Shown here: positions 1 to 25,720 of the stretch, piece after piece | Numbering within the stretch: the first letter of the stretch is position 1 | How the letters are laid out: each line of letters starts with the position of its first letter | Source of the DNA: Chrysomallon squamiferum | Taxonomy: Eukaryota; Mollusca; Gastropoda; Neomphalida; Peltospiridae | Direction of reading: 5' to 3' | Assembly (NCBI GenBank): GCA_012295275.1 | Contig: CM022678.1 | Span: forward strand, 19,082,176-19,144,175 | DNA length: 62,000 nt | The notes under the pieces: generated by a model | Told to the model about the DNA's origin: nothing | Databases searched by the model: none | Seen by the model: the letters and a program-made list of their open reading frames with translations, nothing else | Program-made: the position numbers and the translations under genes

Positions 1-2818
1 GTTAATTTCAAAACTTCATTCTTTATTTTTATAAATTCGTTATTCATTTCAGATTTACAGCTTGGTCAAACCAGATTTATCAAACGGCAAGAACTGTCTG
101 TATATACTAGCATTTAGAAATAATACTTCTATTTGACTGTAACGTTATTGATTCATCTCATGCGTGTTACTTTATCTACACGTTTATTTCAAACATTCAG
201 AGTCCAGTTTCATGATAGAGAACACAGAATGTCTCTTAACATGCAGATTTTGTACGTGCAATGAAAACATAAAATGTGATAATTTCAAATGTTTACTTCC
301 TGGGGACTGAACATCGGCTTAATTGGGGGTATATAGACACGGAAACCGAACTAAAATAAAATCAGAACAAAATAAAACAAGAACAGTTAAAATAAGTAAA
401 GATATCAAAGGCTCAAATTGAAAATTACAAAATATGAAATTATAAACAATTCATTTATAATCAACAGAAATCAGAATTACTAAGACGCTGAATATGTAAT
501 AATGAATTTCTTTACTGTAAGAAGAGCAGCCTTTGACACGACACACGCCCTCTTCCGTTAGACTCAATAATACACGATCTACGCAAAAAGAAAGGGCGAT
601 AACTTACAAGTTATACACATCAATGTACATAAAATAGAATACCTTATACACGAGCTTTGCTGTTAGACCCTCGATGTCACGATATATATACAAAGAAAGG
701 TGGATAAAGTTCAAGTAATACACATACATGTACCTAAAATAGAGTACATTACATACGTTCGCAACGGGCAAACCTTTAACGTATCCAGTTCATTAAGCTA
801 TTCACATATGTAAACACAGAAATATACATTTAAATTATCTCATATTGATAATAAGTAAACGCCAGACATTAATTAATCAACAGAACCAATTGAAATATCT
901 TTAAAATTTGGCACAAATAATTTTTTCCAAGGTTAATACTGAAGACTGTACCTGTGTTCGGGTGTAACATGTACGTTTACTATTATCAGAAATACTGCGT
1001 GGCATGTTATATATCGGTATCAAAGCAACTAGTTAGCCATACGTTTTGTTCCAGGTGCGAATAATACTGAGTGATCGTGTTTCAGTTCATTTGACAATAA
1101 AACATATTGAGAATTTTAATACTGCCTGACATATACTGACAAATAAACAAAGGTGTACTTTGTACGTGAATACTTCAATGTAGATAAGACTGGTTTTTGT
1201 TTTTATTTCGAATTTAACTTCTCAGAGAGTCAGCGCTACATTTAGACATACCCGACCTAAGTTGTTGAAGTCTTGAAAGCCATGTTTGACGTGAAATGAA
1301 ATATACTGGAGCTGATTAGAAAATATATTTTAATCCTGTGCTATTTACAACGTTTCCGCAAAAGAAAAAGATGAAGACGCAAGTAGTTTTGAAGGAGATG
1401 ACCTCTGGAAGCTGAAAGTACAAAAATGTCGATATTACGATCTACGTTTCATTTCCATATTAACAACGAACAAACAGCCTGTATCCTTCCAAATAACCCA
1501 TTCAGTAGTTGTCATATCATATTTGCAAATGTACACATACATAATAAGGGCATACAGTCATTAATGTGTTTATACTGTTCCCATATGATAATGTTATAAA
1601 AGGATTTTTTTTTTTATATAAAACATTGCTTATAGGCCTTTAATTATTATTATTATTATTTTTTTTTGTTATTGTTGTTATTATTATTATTACTGCTGGT
1701 GTTGTTGTTTTCATTGTTGTTGTTGTTGTGTTTGTTCTTATTATTTATAGCCGGGGTAAACCTGCGTCGAACTGAAAACCCCGCCATAATCCACCCCTGA
1801 AACGAAATTTGAACAAAGAACACACTTCATAGAGAGAGACGGGTGGACGTTTCGTTTGGCATGAATAAGAAAAACATTAAGCTAATATCTGAGTTTTACC
1901 GACCTTAATAGAAATTATTTATATCTCTCTCTAGTGTATAACAAATACCTTTACAGAATTTAATCGTAAAGCTTTACCGTCAAGAGAAATACTGTTTGAC
2001 ATGATTACTCATATATCGATATCGAAATAACTAGTTAGCATACTTTTTGTGCCAGGTACGGATAATGGTTTCATGGTGAACTACTTAACACTGAGTGATC
2101 ACGTGAAGAACTTAACACAGCAGTGTGTTCTGTTATCAGGTCGACTCGACATGTCGATAATAGAATGTCTCCATACCGACAAGACTGGTCGGGCTAAGTG
2201 AATACAAAAGAAGAAAGACTTTATCAAGTTAAATAAGCAAACACAGATAAGATAAGAGTAAATTATAAAGTTCCGTACTGGCCTGTTTGATTTTATCTGA
2301 GAATACAACATATTTATAATTTTAATATCGCCTGACATATACTGACAAATAAACAAAGGTGTACATTGTACGTGAATACTTCAATGTAGATAAGACTGAT
2401 TTTTGTTTTTATTTAGAATGTATCTTCTCAGAGAGTCAGTGCTACATTTAGATGTACCCTGACCTAAACACTTAAAGTCTTGTAAGCCATGTTTGACGTG
2501 AAATGAAATATATAGTAGAGGATTAGAAAATATATTAAAATATTTATAACGTCCACAAAAGAAGAAGATAACGACGCAAATATTTTTCATGGAAATTACA
2601 TCTTGAAGCTGAAATTACAAAAATGTCGATATTATTATCCACGTTTCATTTCCATATTAACAACGAACAAATAAACCATTCATGAGTTGTCTTATCATAT
2701 TTGTAAACACATACATATATAAGGATGTAAATTCATTACTGTGTTTATACTGTTGCCATGCGATAATGTTGTAACAGTAATTTTTTTTTATAAAAAATTG
2801 CTTATAGGGCTTTTATTT

Positions 2819-2889
<71 letters not shown>

Positions 2890-3340
2890 GTTTTGTTGTT
2901 TTTGTTGTTGCTGATGTTTTTGTTGTTACTTTTAGCCGTGGTAAACCTGCGTGCAACTGAAAACCGCGCACAAATCCACCCCTCAAACGAAATCTGAACA
3001 AAGAACATACTTCATACAGAGAGACGGGTGGACCTTTAATTTGGCCTGAATAAGAAAAATTCCAACAGTTTATTCAAGTAGTCACAAATACCAAGTGTTT
3101 ATCTTATTCTTTTTCTAACTGTACGAAAATTAGTCATATGTACTTACAATTTATTTTATCACGTTCGCGAAACAGCTAAATCTAATAAGGATACAAAGTT
3201 ACCATTAAACTATAAATGTACATGGTCAGTGCATTGATATGCACTATTATAAAAATGTGCAAACGAAAAATCACATTCAAAATTATGCTTGGGATATAAA
3301 AGAGAAATTTACAAAATTGTATCCTAACGTTTGTTGACAC
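1..3340. repeat. Block X, copy 1 (dispersed upstream repeat)
   Basis: AT-rich non-coding sequence that recurs at about 19330-21560, 26290-28200, 46180-47050 and 61240-62000. Shared landmarks are a stretch near 100-180 reading like ATTTAGAAATAATACTTCT, a block at about 2090-2215 with CACGTG and the palindrome CGACATGTCG, and a block at about 3060-3310. A partial internal duplicate of the middle part lies at about 900-1800. Poly-GTT/ATT stretches sit at about 1640-1745 and 2816-2930. I see no convincing coding region. Its order relative to the genes (block X, then promoter modules, then gene) suggests it was part of the ancestral duplicated cassette. It could instead be an unrecognised transposon. 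Confidence 0.6.
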
Positions 3341-3357
3341 CAGTAAAAATTGGATGC

Positions 3358-3360
<3 letters not shown>

Positions 3361-3451
<91 letters not shown>

Positions 3452-3592
3452 GAAAGAACAAGATTACAAACGCCTTGTGATCAGATTGAACTCGATTTCC
3501 AAATAAACATATAAATATGTATGTATGTATGAATGTATGAATGTAAGTGTGTGTGTAGAAATATATATATGAATATATATATGTATGTATAG

Positions 3593-3659
<67 letters not shown>

Positions 3660-3670
3660 TTTGTATATAT

Positions 3671-3703
<33 letters not shown>

Positions 3704-3980
3704 AAGATAGATGTATATATCTATACACAGAATATATAATATATTGAATTCAGGTAGTCAGTATTTTATTGTAATAGCAATTTGATAATAAAATGGACTA
3801 TGTCCTGGCGTGCACACAGATAAAACGAGGAGGTGTGGTCAGGAATATGTTTATGTTGTTGTCAGGCGACAATGTCATAACGTTACCGTATCGGGTGATA
3901 TCCCTTACATAGATTTCACAATGATTACCTAGTTTCACTGTACCAGTTCTTGGAATTTCAATAACGAAAGTAGTCGGCTG

Positions 3981-4030
<50 letters not shown>
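3361..4030. repeat. Microsatellite cluster and leader-less promoter module (type a)
   Basis: An (AAT)n tract of about 90 bp (3361-3450), an (AT)n tract (about 3597-3655), a GATA run (about 3672-3702) and an (AC)n tract (about 3984-4030). Between GATA and AC, at about 3733-3983, lies a diverged version of the promoter module found in the array. It has the GGAGGTGTGG stretch and CCCTTACATAG, but it runs into the AC tract before the leader motif. The same order of elements occurs at 21560-22296. Confidence 0.7.
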
Positions 4031-7126
<3,096 letters not shown>

Positions 7127-7345
7127 GATACACCTGAAAATGACTAAGGCGTGGTTTCTCTATGATTAATCATTTTTACTACATAACTAAATTTCGTACA
7201 CAATAATATTTACATTAAAGTATATATCTGCTTAGCAAATTACATTTTGATATATAACAGTTATAAGGAATTATATTAATCAAACACATAAGAAGCAAAT
7301 AACACAAGACGTGAAATAAAGCTTACCACCAAAGATAAAAGATAA

Positions 7346-7418
<73 letters not shown>

Positions 7419-8341
7419 ATATATATATATATATAAAGAAATAATAAAAATCAATAGAAATAAAATTAGGAAGGCCTAGAGATCAGACTCATCTCGATTT
7501 CCACATAAATATATAATTGTTTTCAAATACTTAATAATTAAATTTTAATATTTAAAACTTCCCGTATTCTGTCACAAGAACTCAGTATTTTATTGTATTA
7601 GTAATTTAATAATAAAATGAACTATGTCCGGGCACGACACAGTATAAAGCACTTAGATATGACAAGGAGGTGTGGCCATGAATGTGTTTAGATTGTTGTC
7701 ATGCCGCAAGTTCGTAATATTACCTTATTAGGTGACATCCCTTATGTAGCTTTCACATTTTATTGTACCGATTCTTGGAATTTCAATAAGGAAAGTAGAC
7801 ATCTGATATACATATTATTTGACTGAAAAGGTAAAGCTATCGTAGTTTTTGACTGTTCGTTTGAGAGTAAGGAACATCCAGCGATAACGTGTAAGTTTGA
7901 TTTAGCATTTGTTATTACTGTATATTTAAGTAATATTTCATTCATTACTTCTGCATTAAAATATAAAATTCATTCATGAATTATCTAGTGATATATCTAA
8001 GCTAACCACAAACAAACGGGAAGCAGATAACACAACACATTAAACCAAATTTCATCTTAGTTCAGAAATAACAGGAGCACGTAAATCAATGCGAATGTTT
8101 ACTGAAACCAGTAGGATTTTGATGCCCTAATTGAAATTAAGATTTACTGAAGCCTGAGAGAACAATATTTTTATTAGTAGTATTATTATTTTATTATAAT
8201 ATGGAATATGTTTATGTTGTTGTCAGGCGACAATGTCATAACGTTACCGTATCGGGTGATATCCCTTACATAGATTTCACAATGATTACCTAGTTTCACT
8301 GTACCAGTTCTTCGAATTTCAATAACGAAAGTAGTCGGCTG

Positions 8342-8387
<46 letters not shown>
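7127..8387 (+). repeat. Array unit 4 (long)
   Basis: Opens the second Long-Short-Short triplet. The TC tract is short (about 7350-7414). Leader donor GTAAGT at 7891, followed by the leader-less promoter module and an (AC)n tract ending at 8387. Confidence 0.85.
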
Positions 8388-10166
<1,779 letters not shown>

Positions 10167-10387
10167 GATACACCTGAAAATGACTAAGGCGTGGTTTCTC
10201 TATGATTAATCATTTTTTTACTACATAACTAAATTTCGTACACAATAATATTTACATTAAAGTATATATCTGCTTAGCAAATTACATTTTGATATATAAC
10301 AGTTATAAGGAATTATATTAATCAAACACATAAGAAGCAAATAACACAAGACGTGAAATAAAGCTTACCAAAGTAAAAGAAAACTTA

Positions 10388-10472
<85 letters not shown>

Positions 10473-11432
10473 ATATATATATATATATAAAGAAATAATA
10501 AAATCAATAGAAATAAAATTAGGAAGGCCTAGAGATCAGACTCATCTCGATTTCCACATAAATATATAATTGTTTTCAAATACTTAATAATTAAATTTTA
10601 ATATTTAAAACTTCCCGTATTCTGTCACAAGAACTCAGTATTTTATTGTATTAGTAATTTAATAATAAAATGAACTATGTCCGGGCACGACACAGTATAA
10701 AGCACTTAGATATGACAAGGAGGTGTGGCCATGAATGTGTTTAGATTGTTGTCATGCCGCAAGTTCGTAATATTACCTTATTAGGTGACATCCCTTATGT
10801 AGCTTTCACATTTTATTGTACCGATTCTTGGAATTTCAATAAGGAAAGTAGACATCTGATATACATATTATTTGACTGAAAAGGTAAAGCTATCGTAGTT
10901 TTTGACTGTTCGTTTGAGAGTAAGGAACATCCAGCGATAACGTGTAAGTTTGATTTAGCATTTGTTATTACTGTATATTTAAGTAATATTTCATTCATTA
11001 CTTCTGCATTAAAATATAAAATTCATTCATGAATTATCTAGTGATATATCTAAGCTAACCACAAACAAACGGGAAGCAGATAACACAACACATTAAACCA
11101 AATTTCATCTTAGTTCAGAAATAACAGGAGCACGTAAATCAATGCGAATGTTTACTGAAACCAGTAGGATTTTGATGCCCTAATTGAAATTAAGATTTAC
11201 TGAAGCCTGAGAGAACAATATTTTTATTAGTAGTATTATTATTTTATTATAATATGGAATATGTTTATGTTGTTGTCAGGCGACAATGTCATAACGTTAC
11301 CGTATCGGGTGATATCCCTTACATAGATTTCACAATGATTACCTAGTTTCACTGTACCAGTTCTTCGAATTTCAATAACGAAAGTAGTCGGCTGATTACA
11401 CACACACTCACACACACACACACACACACACA
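10167..11432 (+). repeat. Array unit 7 (long)
   Basis: Opens the third triplet with the CATTTTTTTACTAC insertion that also opens unit 10. (TC)n at about 10392-10468; leader donor GTAAGT at 10944; AC tract at about 11397-11432 interrupted by one CTCA. Confidence 0.85.
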
Positions 11433-15587
<4,155 letters not shown>

Positions 15588-15983
15588 ATTTTTATACAAT
15601 TAAAATCTAGACACAGGTAATTTCGTTGATTATTCTCTGAAGCAAACAAGAAACAGCTGTGCTCGTGTAAAAAGAAAAAGAAAAAATCCTACTAACAACT
15701 GTTTAATAAATATTTCTCATACCTTACGGGTCTCTTTACTCGCTATAGTTATCGAATACACCCATTTCTCTCTCTATGCTCTTATACATAGGCTGATAAG
15801 GGCGATATGTTTACCTCATGCAGGCTGATAAAGAAGAACTGCTGGAAGTGCTGGATAATTTAGTTTCAAACTAGAAATACTTTATTTATTTATTTACTTA
15901 TTTACGTATGTATCTTATATTAAAAAAAATGTTCTTTTTCTCATTGATTATTGTTATTATTATTACTATTATTATTATTTTTA

Positions 15984-16065
<82 letters not shown>

Positions 16066-16193
16066 TTTATTTACTTACTTATTTTATTTTTATTTATTCC
16101 TGGGTTTTTGAAAACAATTATATTACGTTCAAGAGAAAAGTACAGTGGAGCCAAAAAACAATATTAACAAAATATTTTGTGACTTTCTTTTAG
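15588..16193 (+). promoter_or_regulatory. 5' flank of gene 1 (putative 5'-UTR intron)
   Basis: Contains the recurring flank module (a stretch resembling CACACCCGTTTCTGT, then two GGCTGATAA motifs at about 15792-15830), an (ATT)n tract at about 15950-16065, and a polypyrimidine/AG acceptor ending at 16193. The same flank module recurs before the gap at 29499, before gene relics and in the segmental duplications. No coding sequence seen. Confidence 0.6.
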
Positions 16194-16197
16194 GATA

Positions 16198-18893
<2,696 letters not shown>

Positions 18894-19325
18894 AAAAGAA
18901 CTCATAACTCTATAACATGTAAGAAGAATGTCTGATTTCTAATTGTTAATCTTTATAAACCAATGTAGTAGCTGAAGTAGTTGTAGTAGTAGTAGTTGTT
19001 GTTGTTGTTCTAGTAGTAATAGTAGTAGTAGTTACATTAGTAGTAGTAATAATAATGACACATCCATATATATGTATGTGTTTACAAATATGATATTGCT
19101 ACTCATGAATGACTTAATCACAGCTATAGCAGATGATGGATGTAACGATGTAGTCACTGTTGTAATAAAATGTAGTTTTAGAATGTCTGAATTTTGTTTT
19201 TGTTAAACTGATGAAATATTTTAACATTTTGTTTATTTCTGTGTGTGCGGAGTTGTCAAACGAATTAAATAAACTTGACAGACTGATGATGGTCATCTTG
19301 CAATATTAAATGGTAGTTAGTGTCC
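18894..19325 (+). other. 3' UTR and downstream flank of gene 1
   Basis: Follows the TAA stop. Contains a GTAGTAGTTGTT-type triplet stretch at about 18965-19050 and two AATAAA signals, 19164-19169 and 19268-19273. Either could direct cleavage; the second is closest to the start of the next block X. No further gene seen. Confidence 0.5.
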
Positions 19326-19329
19326 TTGC

Positions 19330-21556
19330 TTGCCCTTTATTTTTATAAATAATTATTATTAGCTATCTATAAATCTGTCGCATTGCATTTTTCCATCTTT
19401 ATCAAACAGCAGCAACAATAATCAGGTGTTTATCTGCTTATACTAGTATTTAGAAATAATGCTTCTATTTGACTGTAACGTTATTGATATTTCTATTGGG
19501 TGTTACTTTATCTACACGTGTATTTGAAACATTCATAGTCCAGTTGCATGATAGAGAACACAGAATGTCTCTTCATATGCAGATATTGTACGTGCAATGA
19601 AAATAAAATCTCATAATCTCAAATATTGATTTCCTGAGGATTGACCATTTACTTAATTTGACTAGGGTATATACTAAGAAATCATACAATAAATATTAAA
19701 ATCAAAACAAAATAAGACAAAAACAATAAAAAAGTAAGGATAAGAAGAGGACACTTTGATAGGACACAAATCGACGATCTGCACGCACCAATCGACGATC
19801 TGCACGCACAGAAAGGGAGATAACTTAGAAGTTATACACATAAATGTACATAAAACAAATTGCATTACACAAGTTTGCTACGGGCAACGTGGCAATATCT
19901 TTAACCTATCGAATTAATTCAACTATTAACACATATAAAAACAGAAACAAATAAATAAATAATCGGATATAACAATAAGTAAATAGCCGACATTAATTTA
20001 ATAAATAAACAGTACATTTGGAAATATCTTTCAGCATTTAGCTAATAAAGGATTTTTACCGAAGTTAATAGAAATTATTTATACCTCTCTAGTGTATAAC
20101 AAATACGTTCACAGAATTTAATCGTAAAGCTTTACTGTCAAGAGAAATACTGTTTCAAATGATTATTGATATATCGATCTCGAAACATCTCGAAACAAAG
20201 CATAGTGTTTGTGCCAGGTACGGATAATGGTTTCATGGTGAACTACTTAACACTGAGTGATCACGTGAAGAACTTAACACAGCAGTGTGTTCTGTTATCA
20301 GGTCGACTCGACATGTCGATAATAGAATGTCTCCATACCGACAAGACTGGTCGGGCTAAGTGAATACAAAAGAAGAAAGACTTTACCAAGTTAAATAAGT
20401 AAACACAGATAAGATAAGAGTAAATTATAAAGTTCTTTATTTGCCTCTTTGGTTTCATCTGAGAATACAACAGATTTATAATTTTAATGTCGCCTGACAT
20501 ATCCTGGCAAATAAACAAAGGTGTACATTGTACGTGAATGTAGATAAGATTGATTTTTGTTTTTATTTAGAATTTAACTTCTCAGAGAGTCAGCGCTACA
20601 TTTAGATGTACCCGGACCTAAACACTTCAAGTCTTGGAAGCCATGTTTGACATGAAATGAAATACATAGGAGAGGATTAGAAAACATATTAAAATATTCA
20701 TAATTTGTCCACAACAGAAGAAGATAACGACGCAAGTATTTTTCATGGAAACTACCTCTTGAAGCTGAAATTACAAAAATGTCGATATTATGATCCACGT
20801 TTCATTTCCATATTAACAACGAATAAACAGCCTGCCTCCTTCCAAATAACTCATTCATGAGTAGCAATATCATATTTGTAAACACATACATATATAAGGA
20901 TGTAAATTCATTACTGTGTTTATACTGTTGCCATGCGATAATGTTGTAACAGTATTTTTTTTTAACAAAAACATTGCTTATAGGGCTTTTATTTGAGTTG
21001 TTGTTGTTGTTGTTGTTATTATTATTCATCTTCTTATTGTTATTATTGTTTTGTTGTTGTTGTTGTTGTTATTATTATTATTACTGCTGGTGTTGTTGTT
21101 TTTGTTGTTGCTGTTGTTTTTGTTGTTACTTTTAGCCGTGGTAAACCTCCGTGCAACTGAAAACCACGCAATAATCCACCCCTGAAACAAAATTTGAACA
21201 AAGAACATACTTCATACAGAGAGACGGTGGACCTTTAATTTGACCTGAATAAGAACAAATCCAACAGTTTATTCAAGTAGTCACAAATACCAAGTGTTTA
21301 TCTTATTCTTTTTCCAACTGCACAAAAATTAGTCATATGTACTTACAATTTATTTAATCACGTTCGCGAAACAGCTAAATCTAATAAGCATACAAAGTTA
21401 CCATTCAACTATAAATGTACATGGTCAGTGCATTGATATGCACTATTATAAAAATGTCCAAACGAAAAAACACATTCAAAATTATGCTTGGGATATAAGA
21501 AAGAAATTTACAAAATTGTATCCTAACGTTTGTTGACACCAGTAAAAATTGGATGG

Positions 21557-21641
<85 letters not shown>

Positions 21642-21780
21642 GAAAGAACAAGATTAGGAACGCCTTGTGATCAGATTGAACTCGATTTCCAAATAAACAT
21701 ATAAATATGTATGTATGTATGTATGTATGTAAGTGTGTGTGTAGAAATATATATATGAATATATATATGTATGTATGTAT

Positions 21781-21878
<98 letters not shown>

Positions 21879-22202
21879 TATATATATATATGAGTTTGTA
21901 TATATATAGATAGATAGATAGAAAGATAGATGTATATATCTATACACAGAATATATAATATATTGAATTCAGGTAGTCAGTATTTTATTCTAATAGCAGT
22001 TTGATAATAAAATGGACTGTGTCCTGGCGTGCACAGAGGTAAAACGAGGAGGTGTGGTCAGGAATGTGTTTAGATTGTTGTCAGGCGACAATGTCATGAC
22101 GTTACCGTATCGGGTGATATCCCTTGTAGAAGAGATTTCACATTGATTACCTAGTTTGACTGTACCAGTTCTTGGAATTTCAATAACGAAAGTAGTCGGC
22201 TG

Positions 22203-22296
<94 letters not shown>
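19330..22296. repeat. Block X, copy 2, with AAT, AT and AC tracts
   Basis: Collinear with 1-4030: the ATTTAGAAATAAT landmark at about 19445, the CACGTG/CGACATGTCG block at about 20250-20370, a GTT-rich stretch at 21000-21130, (AAT)n at about 21560-21641, (AT)n at about 21783-21893 and (AC)n at 22205-22296. A region corresponding to about 900-1800 of copy 1 is missing. A tandem repeat of about 14 bp (AATCGACGATCTGCACGCAC-like) occurs at about 19766-19810. No convincing gene. Confidence 0.65.
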
Positions 22297-23290
<994 letters not shown>

Positions 23291-23515
23291 CTGATATCTC
23301 TCATATTTTTAATTCATATAGGCTGATAAAAGTCAATAACATGTAAAACTCTTAAGAGTGCTGCAGTTGTTAGATTAAAACATAGAAATATAGGTTATGT
23401 ATAAGCTAGGAATTAATTCATGAGAACGAAACTTAAAGGAACTAAAACGGTCGAAACACTAGTTTATTTTTTTTTTCTTCAGTAGACATCACAATTCTAA
23501 ATGCATGCACTGATC

Positions 23516-23551
<36 letters not shown>

Positions 23552-23849
23552 TTTTATTGTTATAATTGCACGAGCTATAGTCATGTGTGTTATCACTTTG
23601 TTTAATCCGTTCGCGAACACTAACAGTATATATATATATACATATATATAAATAAAATAGGTATTTCATATTACATTAATCTATCCTGTATTTAGACGAA
23701 TGTCTAACTTATTTTTCCAATTTCACTAAAATTACTAATGGGTGTTTCCAGTCACATTCGCTAAATAGCTAAATTTCGTCGAAAATACTATTTGAATTAG
23801 CTTTAACATATAAATAAGTTTGACGAGTAGGCTAGTGAAAAGAACTGAA
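23291..23849. other. Decayed 5'-flank fragments with AT tracts
   Basis: Contains GGCTGATAAAAGTC near 23320, an (AT)n tract at about 23520-23549, a second (TA)n at about 23627-23650 and remnants of the TAATCACGTTCGC module near 23755. No gene supported. Confidence 0.4.
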
Positions 23850-24539
23850 AAGGTTTTTAGAGTAAAACCGGACTAAATTGTCTCTTTCGGGACCAAGATT
23901 TTTCTGAAGACTTAGAGATATGACGAGTAATGGTAAGTCGTCATAATGGAAACTTACACTTAACTCGTCACAACGACTACGTTTAAATGTCGGTCGGCAA
24001 AATGACGACTTGTCCTAGCGTGTTCTGTGAAGCAGTCAAGTTAATCCTTCATCGGTGTCATTATAATGTCCTGTCGTTCGTGTCTCTGGAGAATGTCCTT
24101 GAGTTACTCTGTTTTCCATTCTTCAACTACTGCTGTATTAACATCGCTAGATTCACCCGCTTTCAGCACTTTTCCAACTGTCTTTCAGTTTCTCACCATC
24201 CTCGCGCTTTGTGAAGTATCATTTCTCCATTGATGCAAATTTCAGGTCTAGCAGACATTTGTTGAAACCACATAGTTAGCGCGGAGTCGACTACTTGGAA
24301 CGTGACGTGCTTGATGCGTTTCATCCCGCCTTTTCTTGACTCGGGCCTCTCACACTTCTCGCTGATGTAGATCACTTTAGATTTGTTCTTCAAAATGTCG
24401 TTTATTGCTATGCGGGTAATCATGAATCTCTACGCCGTCTGACATTTTTTCTCGATAGGATTGGCTTCACAGTACTTAATTATTTCATACTTCTTATAAG
24501 AATTGATTATTAGCCGTATCTTACCGCTAGTCATCATTT
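23850..24539 (-). pseudogene. Tigger/pogo-like (CENP-B type) transposase relic
   Basis: Read on the minus strand in several frames, the pieces line up with a pogo/Tigger transposase. From 24539 downward: KKYEIIKYCEANPIEKK (first helix-turn-helix); then, in another frame, ITRIAINDILKNKSK and SALTMWFQQMSARPEIC with INGEMILHKA (CENP-B type DNA-binding region, about 24195-24423); then VNTAVVEEWKTE and ILQRHERQDII; then a piece with NDTDEGL, corresponding to the NADETGLF catalytic block; then LPLLVIS, corresponding to the PLLVIGKS block. Several frameshifts and stops make it dead. Base composition is less AT-rich and free of microsatellites, unlike the surroundings. Terminal inverted repeats were not identified. 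Confidence 0.7.
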
Positions 24540-24702
24540 TGTATACTAAAAAATTCACTGTCGTGAGCGCCTCTTCCCAAAGTAATATGTTAATTGAACG
24601 CACCCACACACGAGGCAAGTCACGTACAGATCAATATCCTCAACGCACAGCGCATGTCTACATCGATGACATTAGCTTGACACAGCGGCTAAATTGTGTG
24701 TA

Positions 24703-24850
24703 ATGATTTTTCCAAGAAACGCATTAATGATTTTTGTTCAAAACGCATTATTGATTTTTCTACGAAACGCATTATTGATTTTTGTACAAAACGCATTAAT
24801 GATTTTTCTACGAAACGCATTAATGATTTTTCTACGAAACGCTCTATTCA
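24703..24850 (+). repeat. 24-bp minisatellite
   Basis: About six copies of a 24-bp unit of the type GCATTAATGATTTTTCTACG plus AAAC. The units alternate between TTTTTGTAC/TTC and TTTTTCTACG variants and between TTAATG and TTATTG. Because the unit is a multiple of three, an open frame with an 8-residue repeat (INDFSTKR type) runs through it, but no gene context supports translation. It lies just 5' (minus-strand sense) of the transposase relic. Confidence 0.85.
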
Positions 24851-24904
24851 TTATTTCCTCTTATTAAACCGAGAAAGTGAAGTAGAAATTTTACCCGTTT
24901 AATT

Positions 24905-24950
24905 AACACTGACAGTCAGATTTTTAGTGAGGAAGATCCAGACAGAACGT
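24905..24950 (+). promoter_or_regulatory. Dispersed leader motif with donor
   Basis: Diverged leader (GACAGTCAGATTTTTAGTGA, then GGAAGATCCAGACAGAACGT) followed by GTAAGT at 24951. It lies about 0.7 kb upstream of the dead exon 1 at 25677, the same arrangement as in the intact genes. Confidence 0.4.
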
Positions 24951-24999
24951 GTAAGTTTTGTTAAAGATTTGTTATTCCGATCATATACTTTTTAGTTAG

Positions 25000-25676
25000 C
25001 TAATATTTTATTCATTACTTGTCCATTAAATTATAACTTTGATTCACGAATCGTTTATTGATATAGAAGAGGTATAACTATGAGGAACTGCAATATACAA
25101 ATATATAAGAAGGAAACAAAACACAAATTGATGGGAAAACTTTTTGGAAGAAGTAAGATTTTGATGCCTAATGAAAAGTACTATTTAGGTAATCAAATAT
25201 TGTTTTTTCCTTTTTGATGCTTGTCATTTCGTTAATTAGTCTGTGAATAATATAGGCAGATCCACTTCCACAACAATATAATAAAAAGAAGAAAAGAGAA
25301 GAAACTGCTCTATAAATATTTATTATATGTCTTGCATACTCGCTATCATTATTGCATATTTCAGACATCGTTTCTGTTTCTATATTATTAAACATCTGCT
25401 GATAATGGTCAATATTGTTAGTTCATAGTGGCTTATGCAATTAAATATGACTGTAGAACTGCTAGAAGTCGCAGTGTGATCAGATGAAAAGAAGAATTTA
25501 TTTATTAATTAATTTATTTATTTATTTTATTATAACATTCTTAAAAAATAAAATTATTTCAATTTCTTACTCTTTGTTCTCCTGTCATTTTAAATTTCTA
25601 TTTATTACTATTGTGTCGTCTTTAAACTCTGATGTTCAATACAGATAGAAAACAAGGTTAGCAAAAGATTTCATAA
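25000..25676 (+). other. 5' flank of a dead gene copy
   Basis: Includes the TTCATTACTTGTCCATTAAA stretch after the leader, a decayed flank module with CTGCTGATAATGGTC near 25396, a TTTA-rich stretch near 25498-25530 and TGTTCAATACAGATA at about 25632. The last also precedes exon 1 of genes 2 and 3. No coding sequence. Confidence 0.5.
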
Positions 25677-25720
25677 CTTTTCGAAAAAGGAGCAACGCAC
25701 AACGTCGTTAAAGATTGGTG
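25677..25720 (+). pseudogene. Exon-1 relic of the TPR/TIR-like family
   Basis: Resembles exon 1 of genes 2 and 3 (CGAAAAAGGAGCAACGCACA against their CGAGAAAAGAGCAACGTACA), keeps ATTGGTG and the splice donor GTGAGAAAT at 25721, but has lost the start codon and about 20 bases in the middle. Sequence after the donor matches the start of intron 1 (TTACTTTTATAAACACGTTA near 25786). No exon 2 follows. Confidence 0.75.
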
